From: JBECKQ01 sp040235375
Lineage (GTDB): Bacteria; Planctomycetota; Phycisphaerae; UBA1845
DNA: 7,326 bases
NCBI GenBank assembly: GCA_040235375.1
Contig: JBECKQ010000230.1
Span: 1 to 7,326, forward strand
Direction: 5' to 3'
Shown piece after piece: positions 6,478 through 7,326 of this stretch. The position numbers were made by a program, and so were the translations under genes. The notes under the pieces were generated by a model, which saw only the letters and a program-made list of their open reading frames with translations, did not search any database and had not been told where the DNA came from. The first letter of the stretch is position 1; every line of letters starts with the position of its first letter.

Positions 6478-6735
6478 GACCTCACCGTTTGATCGACATG
6501 CGTCCGGCTCGTGCCGCCCCGAGCCTGCGAGCGCGCTACCGGCGCGGCAGTGCCTTGCCATTCCTCATCGTCTCATCTAAGTCGTCAACGCCATCTTTTT
6601 CCAGCGGAGGGGGCTCGATCGCCGACTCCACCCCGTCGGCGACAACGGACGAACCTCTAACGGTATCAAAATCGACGTTCCATACCAAGATGAAGTTTGC
6701 GAAATACCTCGCTAATCGACACTTCCGCGGGTCGC

Positions 6736-6750
6736 TGTCGCATTGCGACA
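6736..6750. promoter_or_regulatory. Perfect operator-like palindrome TGTCGC-ATT-GCGACA
   Basis: TGTCGC (6736-6741) is the exact inverted repeat of GCGACA (6745-6750) around a three-base centre. Its 15-bp size and symmetry suit a dimeric transcription factor. It sits about 260 bp upstream of the aminotransferase start and about 375 bp upstream of the promoter on the other side. It is next to the less GC-rich patch likely to contain promoter DNA. The regulator is unknown and a chance occurrence is possible. Confidence 0.35.
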
Positions 6751-7026
6751 CTTGGGCCTCGGGGGCCGGACTCGGCCAATCACCCCGTCGGGCCGGCTGG
6801 CGCAATCCCATGGAAGAACGACCCGGCGAATCTATGATTATGTGGAAAGTGGAATGTCGTCCGGTCCTTGGTTGGCTGGAGCGTACATGCCGGCGTGCCC
6901 GGCGGATCGAGCATCGACCGCCGAAGGACGGCTCGCGGACTGCGACGCCGCCCCTGCCTGGATACCCACCAACCGATGGACATCACCGGCGAGTTGTCAG
7001 TGCCAAGGCGCCGTGTCTCGTCGCGA

Positions 7027-7060
7027 CGGCGGGCGGCCGCCGCGCGCCGGTCCGCCGCCG
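7027..7060. repeat. GC-only hairpin upstream of the dehydrogenase promoter
   Basis: CGGCGG-g-CGG (7027-7036) pairs with CCGCCGCCG (7052-7060): nine GC pairs with one bulged G around a 15-base GC-rich loop. It has no T run on either side, so it is not a standard terminator. It lies about 50 bp before the candidate promoter. It may be only a product of base composition. Confidence 0.3.
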
Positions 7061-7112
7061 AAACGATCCTGCTAGACAGAATATCCGATACGCAGTCCCC
7101 GTTCGCACGGCG

Positions 7113-7141
7113 TTGTTGAGTGCGCGCGATTCTGGGATACT
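7113..7141 (+). promoter_or_regulatory. Candidate sigma70-type promoter for the glutamate dehydrogenase gene
   Basis: TTGTTG (7113-7118) and GATACT (7136-7141) are spaced by exactly 17 bases. The -35 matches TTGACA at three positions and the -10 matches TATAAT at four. Transcription would start near 7148, leaving a short leader of roughly 18 bases that just includes the AAGGG ribosome binding site at 7153-7157. The agreement of spacing and position makes it credible, though the hexamers are moderate. Confidence 0.45.
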
Positions 7142-7165
7142 GCTCGCCTTATAAGGGTTTTTGAC

Positions 7166-7326
7166 ATGCAAAAGGGCGCATCTGCGATGGACAAGAAGGC
7201 CTTCAACCCGTTTCACATGGCTCAGGCCCAGTTCGACAAGGTCGCCGAACTCCTCGGCCTCGAGCCGGCCGCGCGCGAGCTGCTCCGCAACCCGATGCGC
7301 GAGTACCACTTCAGCATTCCCGTGCG
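7166..7326 (+). CDS. Glu/Leu/Phe/Val dehydrogenase (likely glutamate dehydrogenase), N-terminal part
   Basis: There are 53 codons plus two bases before the window ends. The product should catalyse reversible oxidative deamination of glutamate to 2-oxoglutarate and ammonia with NAD(P), in the cytoplasm. Recognition rests on the N-terminal signature NPFHMAQAQFDKVAELLGLEP (residues 14-34), followed by LLRNPMREYHFSIPVR. This matches the opening helix and first strand of the dimerisation domain in this superfamily. The catalytic lysine and the cofactor domain are outside, so substrate (glutamate versus leucine, valine or phenylalanine) is not proven. ATG 7166 has AAGGG (7153-7157) 8 bases upstream. 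A second in-frame ATG at 7187 (residue 8) also has an AAGGG 10 bases upstream and could be the true start. Confidence 0.88.
   Translation, partial: MQKGASAMDKKAFNPFHMAQAQFDKVAELLGLEPAARELLRNPMREYHFSIPV

Larger units (their letters stand above)
6478..7112. other. Long gene-poor divergent spacer
   Basis: No convincing gene lies in this 635 bp between the aminotransferase start and the promoter of the dehydrogenase gene. The open frames here (plus 6489-7154, plus 6743-7075, minus 6536-6811) have Arg/Pro/Ser-rich, motif-free translations, no good ribosome binding site that I can see, and mutual overlap. I treat them as chance frames in GC-rich DNA. A less GC-rich patch at about 6655-6720 is where an aminotransferase promoter would be expected, but I see no clear hexamers. 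A perfect palindrome lies at 6736-6750, and a very GC-rich hairpin at 7027-7060. Confidence 0.55.

Noticed and set aside
5818..6492. Plus-strand 224-residue frame antisense to the aminotransferase
   Set aside because: It is a shadow of a gene with all catalytic residues in place.
6478..6561. 28-residue N-terminal extension of the aminotransferase
   Set aside because: The extension has no family character, and the ATG at 6477 has a fitting GGTGA and the natural start of the fold.
6536..6811. Minus-strand 91-residue frame upstream of the aminotransferase
   Set aside because: It has no convincing ribosome binding site or motif and covers the expected promoter region. It is the least unlikely of the spacer frames but not supportable.
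6489..7154. Plus-strand 221-residue frame in the long spacer
   Set aside because: Its translation is Arg/Pro/Ser-rich without recognisable motifs, and it overlaps the candidate promoter; a chance frame is more likely.
1..7326. CRISPR array, tRNA or rRNA
   Set aside because: No regularly spaced repeats and no recognisable tRNA or rRNA sequence were seen on either strand.

Overview
This is a GC-rich bacterial window with long antisense shadow reading frames, mostly recognisable Shine-Dalgarno sites and GC-rich hairpins. I see no diagnostic marker gene. An environmental, GC-rich Gram-negative lineage such as Planctomycetota is only an impression. Two genes run off the window edges: an IS1380-type transposase on the left and a glutamate dehydrogenase on the right.

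Layout. 1-547 (minus): the N-terminal 182 residues of an IS1380-family transposase, so an insertion sequence enters from the left and its end should lie within about 160 bp of position 547. 706-2223 (minus): a 505-residue HDOD-GGDEF signalling protein with an intact GGEEF motif. A hairpin sits 9 bp past its stop, between it and the insertion sequence. 2224-2662: a 439 bp spacer holding a GC-rich palindromic block and a good inverted repeat. 2663-3022 (plus): an unrecognised 119-residue, extremely basic protein, followed by a convincing terminator at 3097-3126. 3143-4387 (minus): a zinc-dependent medium-chain dehydrogenase. 4566-4928 (plus): a small unrecognised soluble protein divergent from it. 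4929-5139: a convergent spacer with inverted repeats. 5140-6477 (minus): a class I/II PLP aminotransferase with its catalytic residues present. 6478-7165: a long gene-poor spacer with an operator-like palindrome and a sigma70-like promoter. 7166-7326 (plus): the start of a Glu/Leu/Phe/Val dehydrogenase.

The genes do not form one operon. Each has its own flanking spacer, and strands alternate. The possible links are modest. The aminotransferase and glutamate dehydrogenase diverge from the same spacer, and both kinds of enzyme commonly use glutamate and 2-oxoglutarate. The HDOD-GGDEF protein probably makes cyclic di-GMP, but its partner is not identifiable here. I find no CRISPR array, tRNA, rRNA or defence or biosynthetic cluster. 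The least explained item is the highly basic small protein at 2663-3022 with its own leader hairpin and terminator.
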